Source: Terrimicrobiaceae bacterium (lineage in GTDB: Bacteria; Verrucomicrobiota; Verrucomicrobiia; Chthoniobacterales; JAATET01). From it: a stretch of 54,326 nt of DNA. Below are positions 36,639-44,946 of the stretch, one piece after another; the first letter of the stretch is position 1, and the number at the start of each line of letters is the position of its first letter. The stretch lies in NCBI GenBank assembly GCA_028713285.1, contig JAQTOP010000012.1:1-54326 (forward strand). Reading direction: 5' to 3'. The translations under genes and the position numbers were made by a program. Below the pieces are notes generated by a model that saw nothing but the letters and a program-made list of their open reading frames with translations, was not told the origin of the DNA and did no database searches.

Positions 36639-38111
36639 ATGCCCAACGTCTCCAATCTCGTCAAAACCATTCAGGACATCATGCGCAAGGACGCCGGGAC
36701 CTACGGCGACGCCCAGCGCCTGGAGCAGCTGGGCTGGATGCTCTTCCTGAAAATCTTCGACGACCGCGAGACACAGCTTGAGCTTTTTCAGGACGACTAC
36801 CGCTCACCCCTCCCGGAGAATCTTCGTTGGCGATCATGGGCCGCCAATGCCGAGGGCATCACCGGCGAACCCCTTCTCAAGTTCGTTGATAACACCCTGC
36901 TTCCCACCCTTGAGACTCTCCCCGGCACGGACCGGATAAATGGCCTCGTTCGCATGGCCTTCGCGGATGCCAACAATTACATGAAGAACGGCACGTTGAT
37001 GCGCCAGGTCATCAACAAGATCAACGGCATCGACTTCAACGCCTCCGACGACCGCCATCTTTTCGGGGACATCTACGAAAAGCTCCTCAAAGACCTCCAG
37101 TCCGCCGGCAACGCGGGCGAATTCTACACCCCCCGCGCCGTTACCCAGTTCATTGTCGATCAGGTCAATCCTCGCCTCGGCGAAACCCTCCTCGACCCCG
37201 CCTGTGGCACCGGCGGCTTCCTCACAAGCGCCATCGAGCATCTGCGCAAGCAGGCGAAGACCGAGGCCGACGAGCGGATGATTCAGGAGTGTTTCGCTGG
37301 TATCGAAAAAAAGCACCTGCCGCACATCCTCTGCATGACGAACCTCATGCTCCATGGGATCGATGTGCCGGCCAATGTCCGCCACGACAACACGCTTGCG
37401 CGCCCCCTCCGCGATTGGAGCCCGAAAGAGCGTGTCGATGTCATCGTCACCAATCCCCCCTTCGGCGGCATGGAGGAAGACGGTATCGAGTCGAATTACC
37501 CTGGCGAGTTCCGCACTCGCGAAACCGCCGACCTCTTCCTCGTGCTGCTCATGAAGATCCTCAAGCCCGGTGGCCGGGCCGGACTCGTGTTACCGGACGG
37601 CACCCTTTTCGGTGAAGGCGTCAAAACGCGTATCAAGGAAGCCCTCCTGAACGAGTGCAATCTTCACACCATCGTCCGCCTACCCAACGGCGTCTTCAAT
37701 CCCTATACCGGCATCCGCACCAATCTCCTCTTCTTCACCAAAGGCGCGCCCACCACCGCCGTCTGGTATTACGAGCACCCGTATCCCGCCGGCGCCAAGA
37801 GCTACAACAAGGGCAAACCCATCCGCATCGAGGAATTCGACGACGAGAAAGCTTGGTGGGGCAGCGAGGCCGATGGCTTCGCCGCCCGCGTGGAAAACGA
37901 ACGCGCCTGGCGCGTGTCCATCGAGCAAATCAAGGCCGGCAATTTCAACCTCGACCTCAAGAACCCACACAGCTCTGACACCGGCCCCGGCGACGTTGAC
38001 CACCTCCTGCCCGAATACGAGAAACTCCTCGGCCGGATCGCCGACACCCGCGCCGCGCTGAAACAGGAACTACACCGCGCCCTCACCGCCGCCGCCGGGA
38101 TTGCTGAATGA
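36639..38111 (+). CDS. hsdM: Type I DNA methyltransferase subunit M
   Basis: This 490-residue adenine methyltransferase has an N-terminal HsdM helical domain, the SAM motif DPACGTGGF (186-194) and the catalytic NPPFGG (272-277). With HsdS it methylates the recognition site and protects the host. It overlaps hsdS by ATGA, so the two are co-translated. Length and motifs are complete. Confidence 0.96.
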   Translation: MPNVSNLVKTIQDIMRKDAGTYGDAQRLEQLGWMLFLKIFDDRETQLELFQDDYRSPLPENLRWRSWAANAEGITGEPLLKFVDNTLLPTLETLPGTDRINGLVRMAFADANNYMKNGTLMRQVINKINGIDFNASDDRHLFGDIYEKLLKDLQSAGNAGEFYTPRAVTQFIVDQVNPRLGETLLDPACGTGGFLTSAIEHLRKQAKTEADERMIQECFAGIEKKHLPHILCMTNLMLHGIDVPANVRHDNTLARPLRDWSPKERVDVIVTNPPFGGMEEDGIESNYPGEFRTRETADLFLVLLMKILKPGGRAGLVLPDGTLFGEGVKTRIKEALLNECNLHTIVRLPNGVFNPYTGIRTNLLFFTKGAPTTAVWYYEHPYPAGAKSYNKGKPIRIEEFDDEKAWWGSEADGFAARVENERAWRVSIEQIKAGNFNLDLKNPHSSDTGPGDVDHLLPEYEKLLGRIADTRAALKQELHRALTAAAGIAE

Positions 38112-39673
38112 CGCTGGAGACCTTTTTTCAAAAGTTCGACCTCTTTGCCGACGCGCCTGACGCATTGGCGAAGATGCGGGGACTGGTGCTGGAGTTGGCC
38201 GTGCGGGGCAGCTTGGTTCCGCACTCGGCAGTTGAACCCGCCGTGCCGTATGCCTCGGTGGAGGCCGCCACGCCCATCAACGCCTCCGACGTTCCGGAGA
38301 ACTGGCGAGTGGTTCTTTTGTCCGATGCGATCAAGAACCGCAGCGGAAACAGCAAGCTCATCAAAGGGAAGCTCCATGACGAGCCAGCGGCAGGTCGTTT
38401 CCAAGGATTCAGCGCCTCTGGCGCAGACGTTTGGTGCGACGACTTCGAGCACGAAGGCGAGGCGATCATCATTTCTGCGGTCGGTGCTCGTTGCGGAAAA
38501 GCGTTCAAGGCGTCTGGCAAATGGAGCGCGATCGCCAACACCAATATCACTCGCCCTGTGCCATCCCTGTTCGACTTCGATTTCGCCTACTTGGTTCTGA
38601 ACAACGAGCACTTCTGGGTTCGCGGAGGTTCGGCTCAGCCGTTCGTGAAGTTCCCTCCTTCACTTGACCGCTATTTCGCCTTCCCACCCCTCGCCGAGCA
38701 AAAGCGGATCGTGGCGAAGGTGGATGAGTTGATGGCGTTGTGTGACGATCTGGAGTCGGAGCAGCGAGAGAGGGAGACGCAACACGAGGGACTGGCCCGC
38801 GCCTCGCTGTCCCGCTTCAGCGACGCGCCCACCCTGGCCAATCTCGAGTTCCTTTTCCACAAATCCTACGACATCTCCCCCGGCGACCTCCGCAAATTCA
38901 TCCTCACCCTCGCCGTCCAAGGCAAACTCGTCCCCCAAGACCCCAACGACGAGGGCGTGCGCAGCGGTGCGGAGTTCAGAAAAGCCGTTGGTGAACTCGC
39001 GGATTTCCTCGGATTGCGCTCACCAAAAGAGGCGGTTGATGAAGTAGAACCGCCATTCGACGCACCCGCCCATTGGAGTTGGATGCCACTGGCGGACATC
39101 GGGGCTGCTCAAACTGGAACAACACCGAGCAAGGCTGACCCCTCCGCGTTCAACGGAGAAATCCCATTTATCAAGCCAGCGGACATTCTGCCAAACTCCG
39201 TCGACTACTCAAACGAGAGCCTGACACGAATCGGAGCCGAAAACGGAAGTCGCCTCGCACCTGCCGGGAGTCTTTTGATGGTCTGCATTGGAACAATCGG
39301 GAAGTGCAACCTAATCGACCGTGAGTGCGCCTTTAATCAACAGATCAATTCACTCTCTCCCGTTCAGTGGATTGAACCGCGGTATCTCCTGACCGCTGCG
39401 CGAGCTCGGTATTTCCACGACGCGGCGTGGGCGAAATCCAGCAGCACAACCATAGCGATTCTCAACAAAGGGAAATGGCTTTCTATTCCGATTCCAGTCC
39501 CACCCCTCGCCGAACAACGCCGGATCGTGGCGAAAGTGGACGAACTGATGGCCTTGGTGGACGCATTGGAAACCCAGCTCGCCACCGCCCGCACAGCCGC
39601 CACCGACTTGCTTACCGCCGCAGTGGCCGAATTGACCAATGGAAAGGAACACGATGCCCTCGTTGAAGTTTGA
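38108..39673 (+). CDS. hsdS: Type I specificity subunit S
   Basis: This 521-residue subunit has two target-recognition domains, each followed by a near-identical conserved helix: PPLAEQKRIVAKVDELMAL near residue 195 and PPLAEQRRIVAKVDELMAL near residue 465. The two variable halves set the bipartite target. The C terminus overlaps the SIR2 gene by 20 bp, tying that gene to this operon. Confidence 0.95.
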   Translation: MTLETFFQKFDLFADAPDALAKMRGLVLELAVRGSLVPHSAVEPAVPYASVEAATPINASDVPENWRVVLLSDAIKNRSGNSKLIKGKLHDEPAAGRFQGFSASGADVWCDDFEHEGEAIIISAVGARCGKAFKASGKWSAIANTNITRPVPSLFDFDFAYLVLNNEHFWVRGGSAQPFVKFPPSLDRYFAFPPLAEQKRIVAKVDELMALCDDLESEQRERETQHEGLARASLSRFSDAPTLANLEFLFHKSYDISPGDLRKFILTLAVQGKLVPQDPNDEGVRSGAEFRKAVGELADFLGLRSPKEAVDEVEPPFDAPAHWSWMPLADIGAAQTGTTPSKADPSAFNGEIPFIKPADILPNSVDYSNESLTRIGAENGSRLAPAGSLLMVCIGTIGKCNLIDRECAFNQQINSLSPVQWIEPRYLLTAARARYFHDAAWAKSSSTTIAILNKGKWLSIPIPVPPLAEQRRIVAKVDELMALVDALETQLATARTAATDLLTAAVAELTNGKEHDALVEV

Positions 39674-40760
39674 TCCCGAGGCGACGGTCGAGGAGATCGC
39701 GGGCATTGGACGCAATGCCCGGTTCGATTCCGTCATCGACGACAAGAACGATGATTCCATCCAAGTCATCTGCAAGCGCGGTGGCGATGAGATCCCCTTG
39801 GCCAATTCCGCCCGTGCATTTTATTTCGGAGACCGGGTTCTTTACGATCAGGAGGCCCGCCGTTTCGATCTCGGGGAAAAACAGCAAATCCTCAACACCT
39901 CTCAATTCCAGAGGAACGAGCGACGATTCGACGAACTCAGGCGGGCCTGCCAACGAGGCTTCGTGATTCCATTCGTTGGCGCAGGCATGTCCAAAGCTGC
40001 GGGCTGCCCGGAGTGGAAAGAGTATCTTCTGAACCTGTGCCCGGAAGCAGAATTCGATGCGGATACCATGCGGCAACGCCTCGAAGACCACGGGGACTAC
40101 GAAGGCGTGATGCACGACCTCGTTACCAAATTGGGGCAAGCGCGCTTCAATTTGGACTTCGAGCGGGATTTCACGCCACCGGGCGATTTGACGGGAGCCG
40201 TCCTGCGACTCCCTGATCTTTTCGACAGTTGTGCGATCACCACCAACTTCGACCGCGTTCTGGAAATGGCGTATGAGAAATGCGGCAAGACGTTTCTCGA
40301 AAAGACGACCGGCCGAGGCCCGACGGGAACCATCAACTCCTTCTATCGCGCCATCCCCGCAGGCGACCGGCACCTGCTCAAACTCCACGGAAATCTGAAC
40401 AACGCCGATGAGCGCGTGCTCAATCGTTCGGAATACAACGCCGCCTATGGCAGCGACGGAAACATCCACTTTGAATCCCCAGTGCCCAAGCTCCTACGTC
40501 GTCTCTACACGAGCTTCAGCTTTCTCTTTCTTGGCTGTAGCCTTTCCTACGACCGCACCATCCAGACCTTCGCCAAAATCGCCCAGGACGTAGGTGCCGA
40601 CTCCCTGCCGCACCACTACGCCATTTTGGCGTGCCCCTCCGACCCAGCCCGGAAAGCGAGCCTCGAACAACGCCTGGCCGACGCCCACATTTCCGCCATC
40701 TGGTTCCCAGAGGGCGAGTTCGGCCTGATCGAGCAGATTCTCGAAATGCTTAGCATCTAA
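39654..40760 (+). CDS. SIR2-domain protein linked to type I R-M
   Basis: This 368-residue protein has a new N-terminal region of about 100 residues, then a SIR2 core: GAGMSK (109-114), TTNFD (196-200), KLHGNL (243-248) and FLGCSLSYD (292-300). SIR2 domains in defence systems bind and often degrade NAD+ to stop phage growth. A ribosome-binding site GGAAAGGA lies before ATG 39654 inside the hsdS end. An ATG at 39639 would add five residues. A role as a second, abortive line of defence is inference from position. Confidence 0.88.
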   Translation: MPSLKFDPEATVEEIAGIGRNARFDSVIDDKNDDSIQVICKRGGDEIPLANSARAFYFGDRVLYDQEARRFDLGEKQQILNTSQFQRNERRFDELRRACQRGFVIPFVGAGMSKAAGCPEWKEYLLNLCPEAEFDADTMRQRLEDHGDYEGVMHDLVTKLGQARFNLDFERDFTPPGDLTGAVLRLPDLFDSCAITTNFDRVLEMAYEKCGKTFLEKTTGRGPTGTINSFYRAIPAGDRHLLKLHGNLNNADERVLNRSEYNAAYGSDGNIHFESPVPKLLRRLYTSFSFLFLGCSLSYDRTIQTFAKIAQDVGADSLPHHYAILACPSDPARKASLEQRLADAHISAIWFPEGEFGLIEQILEMLSI

Positions 40761-40785
40761 CTCGAGCAGCCTCCGCCGACTACCA

Positions 40786-41520
40786 TCATGCAGCCGGGGC
40801 TGGGAACTCATCCCAGGTGCGTCCATCGAGCAGGCGGCCGGCCTTCACTTTGTTGTTCGTGCCCCACTGCTTGAAGTGGAAGGGGATGCCTTCCTCAACG
40901 CAGAGGTCCCGCAGAAACGCCGCCCAGCTGTGTTTCATCGGGCGATACCGTGCTCCTGATTCACCGCCGCAGATGACCCAGTGGATTCCATCCAGCGGGA
41001 CAGCCACATAGCCAATCAAAGGCTCGCAGGAAATAAACCGGACCGCGGCAGGAATCTCGCGCAGGATCGGCACCCGGAGCTTCGCCATGTCCTGATTCTC
41101 GACCGTGGTCCCGAGCCAGACATTCCTCCAGCCGTCACCCCAATCCGCCGGCAGCATGCCCGAGATATTCTCGGGACGCTTGGTCAACAATTGCCAGTCA
41201 AGGGCGGGGCACTCACGGATGAGATTCCACAGGTCATCCCTCCACGTCGCCGCAACCTCAGCGTCAAACACGTCAGCCATGCTGGCAACAAAAACTCGGG
41301 GACGGTTACCGGCTTTAATCGCCTTCGCGTTCCATTTTAGGGGTTTCGCCCAGTATTTCTCGCTGGTGCGATGACGGGGGATACCACTTCCCCAGAGCTT
41401 TTTTCCGGTGCGGAGTGAAGTCGTCTCTGCATAGCAGTTCTGACATCCCGCCGAGACTTTCGTGCAACCCATCCACGGGTTGAACGTGTTATCGGTCCAA
41501 CTAATTTCGGTGTTTTCCAT
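40786..41520 (-). CDS. DUF5131 (phage Gp37/Gp68-like) radical-SAM-type protein
   Basis: This 244-residue protein opens with MENTEISWTDNTFNPWMGC and has a cysteine cluster CTKVSAGCQNCYAE that could hold a 4Fe-4S cluster, the DUF5131 signature. Family members are often encoded with a three-Cys-motif partner (TcmP), which I do not see here. Its biochemical role is unknown. It is the last gene of the minus-strand cluster and converges with the SIR2 gene. Confidence 0.8.
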   Translation of the reverse strand: MENTEISWTDNTFNPWMGCTKVSAGCQNCYAETTSLRTGKKLWGSGIPRHRTSEKYWAKPLKWNAKAIKAGNRPRVFVASMADVFDAEVAATWRDDLWNLIRECPALDWQLLTKRPENISGMLPADWGDGWRNVWLGTTVENQDMAKLRVPILREIPAAVRFISCEPLIGYVAVPLDGIHWVICGGESGARYRPMKHSWAAFLRDLCVEEGIPFHFKQWGTNNKVKAGRLLDGRTWDEFPAPAA

Positions 41521-41710
41521 TTTCTTATCACTGCCCCGTTTTGGTTCGGGCCGAGGCCGCCCGTTTTGTTTGTTACTCACCCCTCGCGGCAGAGACTTTT
41601 CCGCTCTCGTTCCTCGATGCTCAAAGACTCTGCTCGCGCCCCCGTCGCGGCCGTCTGCAAATTCACTCCGGCATGGCATGCCTTCCTGAATCCCCAGACC
41701 GCCGCCAAAT

Positions 41711-42511
41711 TCATCCCAGCCACCGCGCCAGCGCGGCAGCCAGCGGAAGCAGGGCGATAGCCGCCAAGGCGACTATCTTCCAAAACTCGGCCCGGTTGTG
41801 CTGCCGCTCTGCATCCACCTTGGAATCGCCCTCGCGCTCGATGGCCTGGGCAACCGCTGTTCTAGTCCCGACCAACTCACGTTCGGTCCGGCTGAGATTG
41901 GCCTGAACGCTGGATAGCTCCTGACTTACCGCTTCGCGGAAGGCAGCCTTGGCCCGTTCCAATTCCGGTGCGTCGTAGAGACGCGACCGGTCGAGACATT
42001 GGAGCGCGAAAAAGCACTCCACGTCCCGGATTTCGCTCTGCGCGTGCCGGGCCGGAATTTCACCAACCAATCCCCAGAGAATGGCCTTCGCGATCATTCG
42101 CGGGTCGATGCCATCCTTGGGATAGACGAGCACGGTGCGGAACCGCTTGCCGTCGTAGGGATAGAGAAAAGCGAATACGCGACTTCCCTTCCCGGTGGCA
42201 CCGATCCGGCCTTCCCGGATCTTGGACCGCTCCAGGGATTCGTTACCGATGAAGACCCAGTTGGGGACATCAGTGGCGGGCGTGAGCCCCATTTTATCCC
42301 GGATGTATTGTGTAACCGCATCCGAGGCATCCTCGTTCGGCGGGAGAGGCGGAATGCGCATCTCATCAGGGACTTTATCGAGCTGGGGTTTCAGCTTTTT
42401 CAGCAATGCCTCGAAGCTCCGTTCCTCAGGCTCCATCTTGGGAGGTTCCTGCTTGGGAACGTTTTTCTTCGGCTTGTTGTCGTCGGGTTCGGGTGCGTCA
42501 ATAGCGATCAT
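41711..42511 (-). CDS. Hypothetical tail-anchored protein
   Basis: This 266-residue protein has a Pro/Lys/Glu-rich N terminus, a central domain of mixed type (GKGSRVFAFLYPYDGKRFRTVLVYPKDG), a helical, probably coiled-coil segment (residues 175-235) and one C-terminal membrane helix (FWKIVALAAIALLPLAAALA). I do not recognise the family. Its start overlaps the end of the relaxase-like gene by 4 bp, so it is co-translated with it and may anchor a complex at the membrane. Confidence 0.7.
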   Translation of the reverse strand: MIAIDAPEPDDNKPKKNVPKQEPPKMEPEERSFEALLKKLKPQLDKVPDEMRIPPLPPNEDASDAVTQYIRDKMGLTPATDVPNWVFIGNESLERSKIREGRIGATGKGSRVFAFLYPYDGKRFRTVLVYPKDGIDPRMIAKAILWGLVGEIPARHAQSEIRDVECFFALQCLDRSRLYDAPELERAKAAFREAVSQELSSVQANLSRTERELVGTRTAVAQAIEREGDSKVDAERQHNRAEFWKIVALAAIALLPLAAALARWLG

Positions 42512-43611
42512 AGGATTTTGTTGATCTCGTGGGTTGGGGTTGCGGGTTGGGATGGTGGCGCCGGCGCGATGGCTTCCAGCGCCACGGAAATCACCTGGAC
42601 GGCCTGGACTGCGGTGCGAACAAGGCGAAGCGTGGCCTGCACCTGTGGCGGGAAAAGCGGGGAGACCAGTCGGATCACGTCCCAGGCGATCCGCTGTGAT
42701 GAAGGAGTGTTCAACGCCGACTCACGCCGGGCCTTTGTCTTCCACTCGCGGTAGTGTTCCTTGGCTGCCTCGTATCGGAGGACGGCATCGTCCCCCATCG
42801 CGGCAACCATCTCGTCGAACTTGCCATCCAGGACGGCGTGAAGCCGGATGTCCAATGGCTGGACACCCTCACCGTGACGCTCGGCAAAACGCTCTAGATT
42901 CTGCGCAAGCCGGCCATCGCCTGGATCGCCCGCGCCAACTTCCACGATTCGAGCCTGGGCGACCGACCACGCGCCGACGGTGCGAAGGAACTTATCCCCG
43001 ACAAGCTGGTGGTCCCGGTTCGTTCGAGTCTGGATGACTCCAACGTGAATCTTGTTGGAATCGAGGTGGAGGTAGTTGCCTGGAATCTCCCGGCCCGTTG
43101 CAGCTTGGAACGCCTCCACGACAGCGACTCGTTGGGGATTGAGAAAGGCAAGCAATGTGGCTTTCCGATCCTCCGCGGACACACCTGCTTGTTCCCAACG
43201 ACGAAGCTCCCCATTGATGAACAGCATTTGCCACGGGGCATAATTCGTGACGACCTCACCAAGCGCCGGGCCCTTGTGCTGGCGCTGCACGGTGCAGAGC
43301 TTATCGCCCCGGCGCATCGTGCCGAGATACCAGCGGCGTTCCCAGTTTTCGGCCGCAAGGTGTTTCTCGAACCCAAGACCGGGAACCTGTTTTTCTCCAC
43401 CTCCAGAACCCGTGAAATAAATCCCGTTCGGCAACGTGAGATCACCCACCTGTAAGCGGAATTCTGCCGCGGGATTTCCCTCGGGGACCGATTCCGGAAC
43501 CCACTGGAAACCACGCTGCTGCCGGCGCTGATCAACATGGCGGGCATGCGTTCGGGAATCCGCGTTGGAATGCCGGATGCCTTCGGCATTGAGTGGACGG
43601 CGGAGGCTCAT
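42508..43611 (-). CDS. Relaxase-like protein, divergent
   Basis: This 367-residue protein contains HLDSNKIHVGVIQTR, where H182, D184 and H189 follow the H-x-D-x4-H pattern of MobV/Mob_Pre relaxases, although the usual final His is replaced by Gly (HVG). The remainder shows no motif I know; the C terminus has a hydrophobic region. AGGAG 4 bp before the ATG is a good ribosome-binding site. A nested palindrome directly upstream looks like an oriT. I call it relaxase-like with caution; a non-nicking DNA-binding role is possible. Confidence 0.45.
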   Translation of the reverse strand: MSLRRPLNAEGIRHSNADSRTHARHVDQRRQQRGFQWVPESVPEGNPAAEFRLQVGDLTLPNGIYFTGSGGGEKQVPGLGFEKHLAAENWERRWYLGTMRRGDKLCTVQRQHKGPALGEVVTNYAPWQMLFINGELRRWEQAGVSAEDRKATLLAFLNPQRVAVVEAFQAATGREIPGNYLHLDSNKIHVGVIQTRTNRDHQLVGDKFLRTVGAWSVAQARIVEVGAGDPGDGRLAQNLERFAERHGEGVQPLDIRLHAVLDGKFDEMVAAMGDDAVLRYEAAKEHYREWKTKARRESALNTPSSQRIAWDVIRLVSPLFPPQVQATLRLVRTAVQAVQVISVALEAIAPAPPSQPATPTHEINKIL

Positions 43612-43634
43612 TTCGCTCCTCCTCCCGAGTTATG

Positions 43635-43692
43635 TGCAGGGGGAGCGAGATATTTTGGAGCACAGACCGCTGTGCACCATTTTCCCCCTGCA
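43635..43692. other. Nested perfect inverted repeats, candidate oriT or operator
   Basis: Outer arms TGCAGGGGGA (43635-43644) and TCCCCCTGCA (43683-43692) are exact inverted copies; inside them GCACAG-ACCG-CTGTGC (43660-43675) forms a second hairpin. The structure sits 24 bp upstream of the relaxase-like gene, the common place of oriT in mobilizable elements. Confidence 0.55.
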
Positions 43693-43708
43693 ATCAGTTT
43701 CAGAGCTT

Positions 43709-43978
43709 TCATTCGTCCCCTCCTTCGGAAGGAAGCGGCGGTGGCTCGTCACCATCCAGCTTGCGGCGATACGCGCTCTTTAGGCTCTGCCAGTCAATGA
43801 TCGTCTCCGAACCCCGGCCACCCTCGCGAACGATGATGACCCAACGTTCCTTTGGAGTCTTGGCACGACGGGACCAATATAGCCAACGCTGAACCAGCTT
43901 GGGCATGGAAGTCAGGCGGAAGGCCTGCTTCTTCGTGACGGAGAGAGGTTCTAGTTCCGGTTCACGGTGGGTGGCCAC
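43709..43978 (-). CDS. Small excisionase-like DNA-binding protein
   Basis: This 89-residue protein starts at a GTG and has a MerR/Xis-like helix pattern (LSVTKKQAFRLTSMPKLVQRWLYW) followed by a beta-hairpin and IDWQSLKSAYRRKL. Proteins of this form bend DNA as excisionases or control transfer genes. It heads the minus-strand cluster leading to the relaxase-like gene. Confidence 0.55.
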   Translation of the reverse strand: MATHREPELEPLSVTKKQAFRLTSMPKLVQRWLYWSRRAKTPKERWVIIVREGGRGSETIIDWQSLKSAYRRKLDGDEPPPLPSEGGDE

Positions 43979-44276
43979 GGCGGGTGTGTGACCGCCACGG
44001 CACGACTGAGGGACGCGATCCGCTCAGACCCGTGAAACGAGAGAGACCGCTCGATCTCTCCAGAGGATTCCAACCTCGCGAGTGTAGCTACCGGAATACA
44101 CCGGCCCATGAGCCACCTCGATCTGACACTGACGACCGGCAGGCTCCACCTGGAGCCTCTTCCCGGGGATTTGTGCATCCCACGCGTTGTTACCGACCGT
44201 TGCATTTGCATTGAGTATTTCATTGACAATTTGGCACAGACTTTTTCCGTGTCAAATTTGGTTGCACGGAAACCGG
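43979..44276. other. Intergenic region with promoter-like repeats
   Basis: No convincing gene. Around 44222-44260 two related blocks, TGACAATTTGG and TGTCAAATTTGG, and a TTGACA box on each strand suggest promoters or an operator for the minus-strand cluster. Confidence 0.35.
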
Positions 44277-44672
44277 TTATGCCGACACCAGCACCGCAGG
44301 GTTTTTCCGAGCAATGGAAAGGAGCTTCAACGCGGCCCCCGAAGGCCGGCGAGTGCCATATTCCCAACTCATCACGCTGGACCGCCCGACGCCAAGGTAA
44401 GCGGCAAACACGGACTGGCTGACGTTGAGCTTCTCGCGGATGGCGGCAATATCCTTCGGTTGAATTGCGGACTGAGCGGAGACATGAAAGCTCCGCAGCG
44501 TGACCTTCTTTTTTCCGGTGAGCGCGTCGGCCAGCCCCTGCGCAGCCTCGACCAAGGCCGGGCCGCTGAACTCCATGTCATCAAGCGCGGCGAGAATTTC
44601 GGATTTGGTCCGCAGCTTTGCGGAGGGCGTTTTCTTCTTCGCCGGTGAGGGCTTTTTTCTGGCTCTTTCCAT
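44277..44672 (-). CDS. XRE-family antitoxin (HigA/NadS-like)
   Basis: This protein has a C-terminal helix-turn-helix (IAAIREKLNVSQSVFAAYLGVGRSSVMSWEYG) typical of type II antitoxins that bind the toxin and repress the operon. From 44672 it is 131 residues with a Lys-rich N terminus that overlaps the toxin gene by 92 bp; a start at 44576, 4 bp after the toxin stop, is also possible. It follows the toxin gene in the toxin-first order. Confidence 0.85.
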   Translation of the reverse strand: MERARKKPSPAKKKTPSAKLRTKSEILAALDDMEFSGPALVEAAQGLADALTGKKKVTLRSFHVSAQSAIQPKDIAAIREKLNVSQSVFAAYLGVGRSSVMSWEYGTRRPSGAALKLLSIARKNPAVLVSA

Positions 44673-44913
44673 AGATCATTACGAGGTAGATGGTTTCCTG
44701 TTCTGGCACGTAAAGGTAGATCACACGCGCTCCCCCGCTCTTGCCAATGCCTGCGCTCGGGAAGCCCATGCGGGCCTTGCGAAAGCCGCCAGTCCCGCGG
44801 AGTAGATCGCCTTGCTCCGGCTGAGCCTGCATGTCGGACTGGAACGCAGCGTAGTCACTATCTGGAAAGCGTTGGATGGCTTTGGTGAAATTGGGTTCTT
44901 CAACGAATTCCAT
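44581..44913 (-). CDS. RelE/HigB-type toxin
   Basis: This 110-residue protein has the RelE/HigB-like core GDLLRGTGGFRKARMGFPSAGIGKSGGARVIYLY and the ending region KKALTGEEENALR, matching toxins that cut ribosome-bound mRNA. ATG 44913 begins MEFVEEPNFTK; an upstream start would add nine residues. It precedes the antitoxin gene and follows the integrase. The pair probably stabilises the element. Confidence 0.85.
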   Translation of the reverse strand: MEFVEEPNFTKAIQRFPDSDYAAFQSDMQAQPEQGDLLRGTGGFRKARMGFPSAGIGKSGGARVIYLYVPEQETIYLVMIYGKSQKKALTGEEENALRKAADQIRNSRRA

Positions 44914-44927
44914 ACTACTGGGAAATA

Positions 44928-44942
44928 TATTGCGGTGCAATA
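44928..44942. promoter_or_regulatory. Palindromic operator of the toxin-antitoxin pair
   Basis: TATTGC (44928-44933) and GCAATA (44937-44942) are exact inverted copies 3 bp apart, 14 bp upstream of the toxin start, where an antitoxin would bind. Confidence 0.5.
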
Positions 44943-44946
44943 GGAT

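Noticed and set aside
42508-43611. TcmP partner for the DUF5131 gene
   Set aside because: The protein lacks the DLFAG-like start and cysteine pattern of TcmP and has a relaxase-like motif instead.
43951-44367. A 138-codon minus-strand frame before the excisionase-like gene
   Set aside because: It overlaps the antitoxin end, shows no domain and covers promoter-like repeats.
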